6,152 nt of DNA from Candidatus Egerieicola pullicola (lineage in GTDB: Bacteria; Bacillota; Clostridia; Oscillospirales; Ruminococcaceae), in the NCBI GenBank assembly GCA_018712465.1, contig DVGY01000118.1, forward strand, positions 1 through 6,152. The letters are read 5' to 3'. How positions within the stretch are numbered: position 1 is the first letter of the stretch; the number at the start of each line of letters is the position of its first letter. A model generated the notes under the pieces. That model saw only the letters and a list, made by a program, of their open reading frames with translations. It was not told the DNA's origin and made no database searches. Below, in pieces: positions 5,951-6,152 of this stretch. The position numbers were made by a program, and so were the translations under genes.

Positions 5951-5971
5951 CCTCCTTTCCACAGGAAAGGA
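5951..5971 (-). promoter_or_regulatory. hairpin holding the corA Shine-Dalgarno
   Basis: On the minus strand TCCTTTCC (5964-5971) pairs with GGAAAGGA (5953-5960) around a 3-nt loop TGT, an uninterrupted 8-bp stem. The corA Shine-Dalgarno AAAGGAGG (5951-5958) shares six of its bases with the 3' arm, so the hairpin would hide it. The stop of the leader ORF (5982-5984) lies 10 nt before the stem, so terminating ribosomes would reach its base. The arm TCCTTT could alternatively pair with AAAGGA in the leader ORF's own ribosome site (6079-6084). Confidence 0.6.
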
Positions 5972-5981
5972 AAGCCGGCCT

Positions 5982-6068
5982 TTACCGCAAATGGGCAAAA
6001 GCAGCCACAGCCCCATCTTTCCCATGGAGTGATGAAAAATACCTTCGGCCGCAAGGGTCGGGACTCAT
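5982..6068 (-). CDS. putative 28-residue leader peptide of corA
   Basis: A short ORF beginning MSPDPCGRRYF and ending AFAHLR, with a TAA stop 37 nt before the corA ATG. It has one of the best ribosome binding sites in the window, AAAGGAGG at 6077-6084 with 8-nt spacing, and follows the only visible promoter directly. The peptide has no membrane segment and only 28 residues, so its act of translation rather than its product is probably what counts. The early Pro-Asp-Pro at residues 3-5 recalls MgtL, the Salmonella mgtA leader peptide (MEPDPTPLPRRR...), where an acidic and proline-rich start destabilises ribosomes at low Mg2+; Salmonella corA is also known to have a leader ORF, corL. Homology to either is not claimed. 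Coding status rests on the ribosome site and context. Confidence 0.6.
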   Translation of the reverse strand: MSPDPCGRRYFSSLHGKDGAVAAFAHLR

Positions 6069-6128
6069 GGATGCTTCCTCCTTTGGTAACGCAATTAGCA
6101 AACCGAAAAATGCCGATTTACGGACTTA

Positions 6129-6134
6129 GTATAG
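6129..6134 (-). promoter_or_regulatory. -10 element of the leader/corA promoter
   Basis: On the minus strand TATACT (6129-6134) is preceded by TG one base away, an extended -10. The -35 box at 17-nt spacing would fall at the very edge of or beyond the window, so it cannot be checked. Transcription would start near 6122, giving about 54 nt before the leader ORF and about 178 nt before corA. Confidence 0.55.
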
Positions 6135-6152
6135 CACAGCCATTTTTAAATT

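Noticed and set aside
5945..6025. N-terminal extension of CorA from the ATG at 6025 (27 extra residues)
   Set aside because: There is no ribosome site at that ATG. The ATG at 5944 has AAAGGAGG at ideal spacing and matches the usual CorA start, and the extension overlaps the leader ORF in another frame.
5945..6122. M-box magnesium riboswitch or other known metal riboswitch before corA
   Set aside because: I could not match the known M-box core or the NiCo consensus, and the region is largely taken up by a short ORF. A covariance search with the Rfam models would settle it.

Overview
The window looks like chromosomal DNA of a moderately GC-rich Clostridia member, most likely Oscillospiraceae/Ruminococcaceae-like. 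The evidence is AGGAGG-type ribosome binding sites, sigma-A promoters of TTGAC-17-TATAAT type, short U-tailed terminators, and families typical of that group: a DUF1540 protein, a four-CxxC zinc-ribbon protein, a SigH-like sigma factor and a CorA of about 310 residues. No phage genes, transposase, rRNA, tRNA or CRISPR array is visible. The placement is an inference from gene families, not from a marker gene.

Layout: one small gene (DUF1540) points right at the left edge. All other genes point left. Read along the minus strand from the right end they are: a putative 28-codon leader ORF followed by corA, ended by a clear terminator; an HAD phosphatase overlapping by 4 bases a conserved unknown protein with a nuclease-like signature; a SigH-like sigma factor with a near-consensus promoter, followed by a zinc-ribbon protein and a strong terminator; and thrC (threonine synthase) with its own extended -10 promoter. 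Between the convergent DUF1540 and thrC genes lies about 440 bp without a convincing gene, unusually rich in hairpins, including a 12-bp perfect inverted repeat that encloses several smaller stems.

How the genes work together: there is no single pathway. thrC makes threonine, CorA moves Mg2+ or other divalent cations, and the sigma factor and zinc-ribbon protein are probably regulatory. The HAD gene and the unknown gene are translationally coupled and may share a task.

The most interesting item is the corA leader. A short ORF with a perfect Shine-Dalgarno starts Met-Ser-Pro-Asp-Pro and stops 37 nt before corA, and the corA Shine-Dalgarno lies in an 8-bp hairpin. The early Pro-Asp-Pro resembles MgtL (MEPDPTPLPRRR...), the Mg2+-sensing leader peptide of Salmonella mgtA. 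This suggests an independently built translational Mg2+ sensor for corA in a Firmicute. The second candidate is the multi-helix element at 361-559. The third is the PD-(D/E)XK-like protein at 3498-4256.
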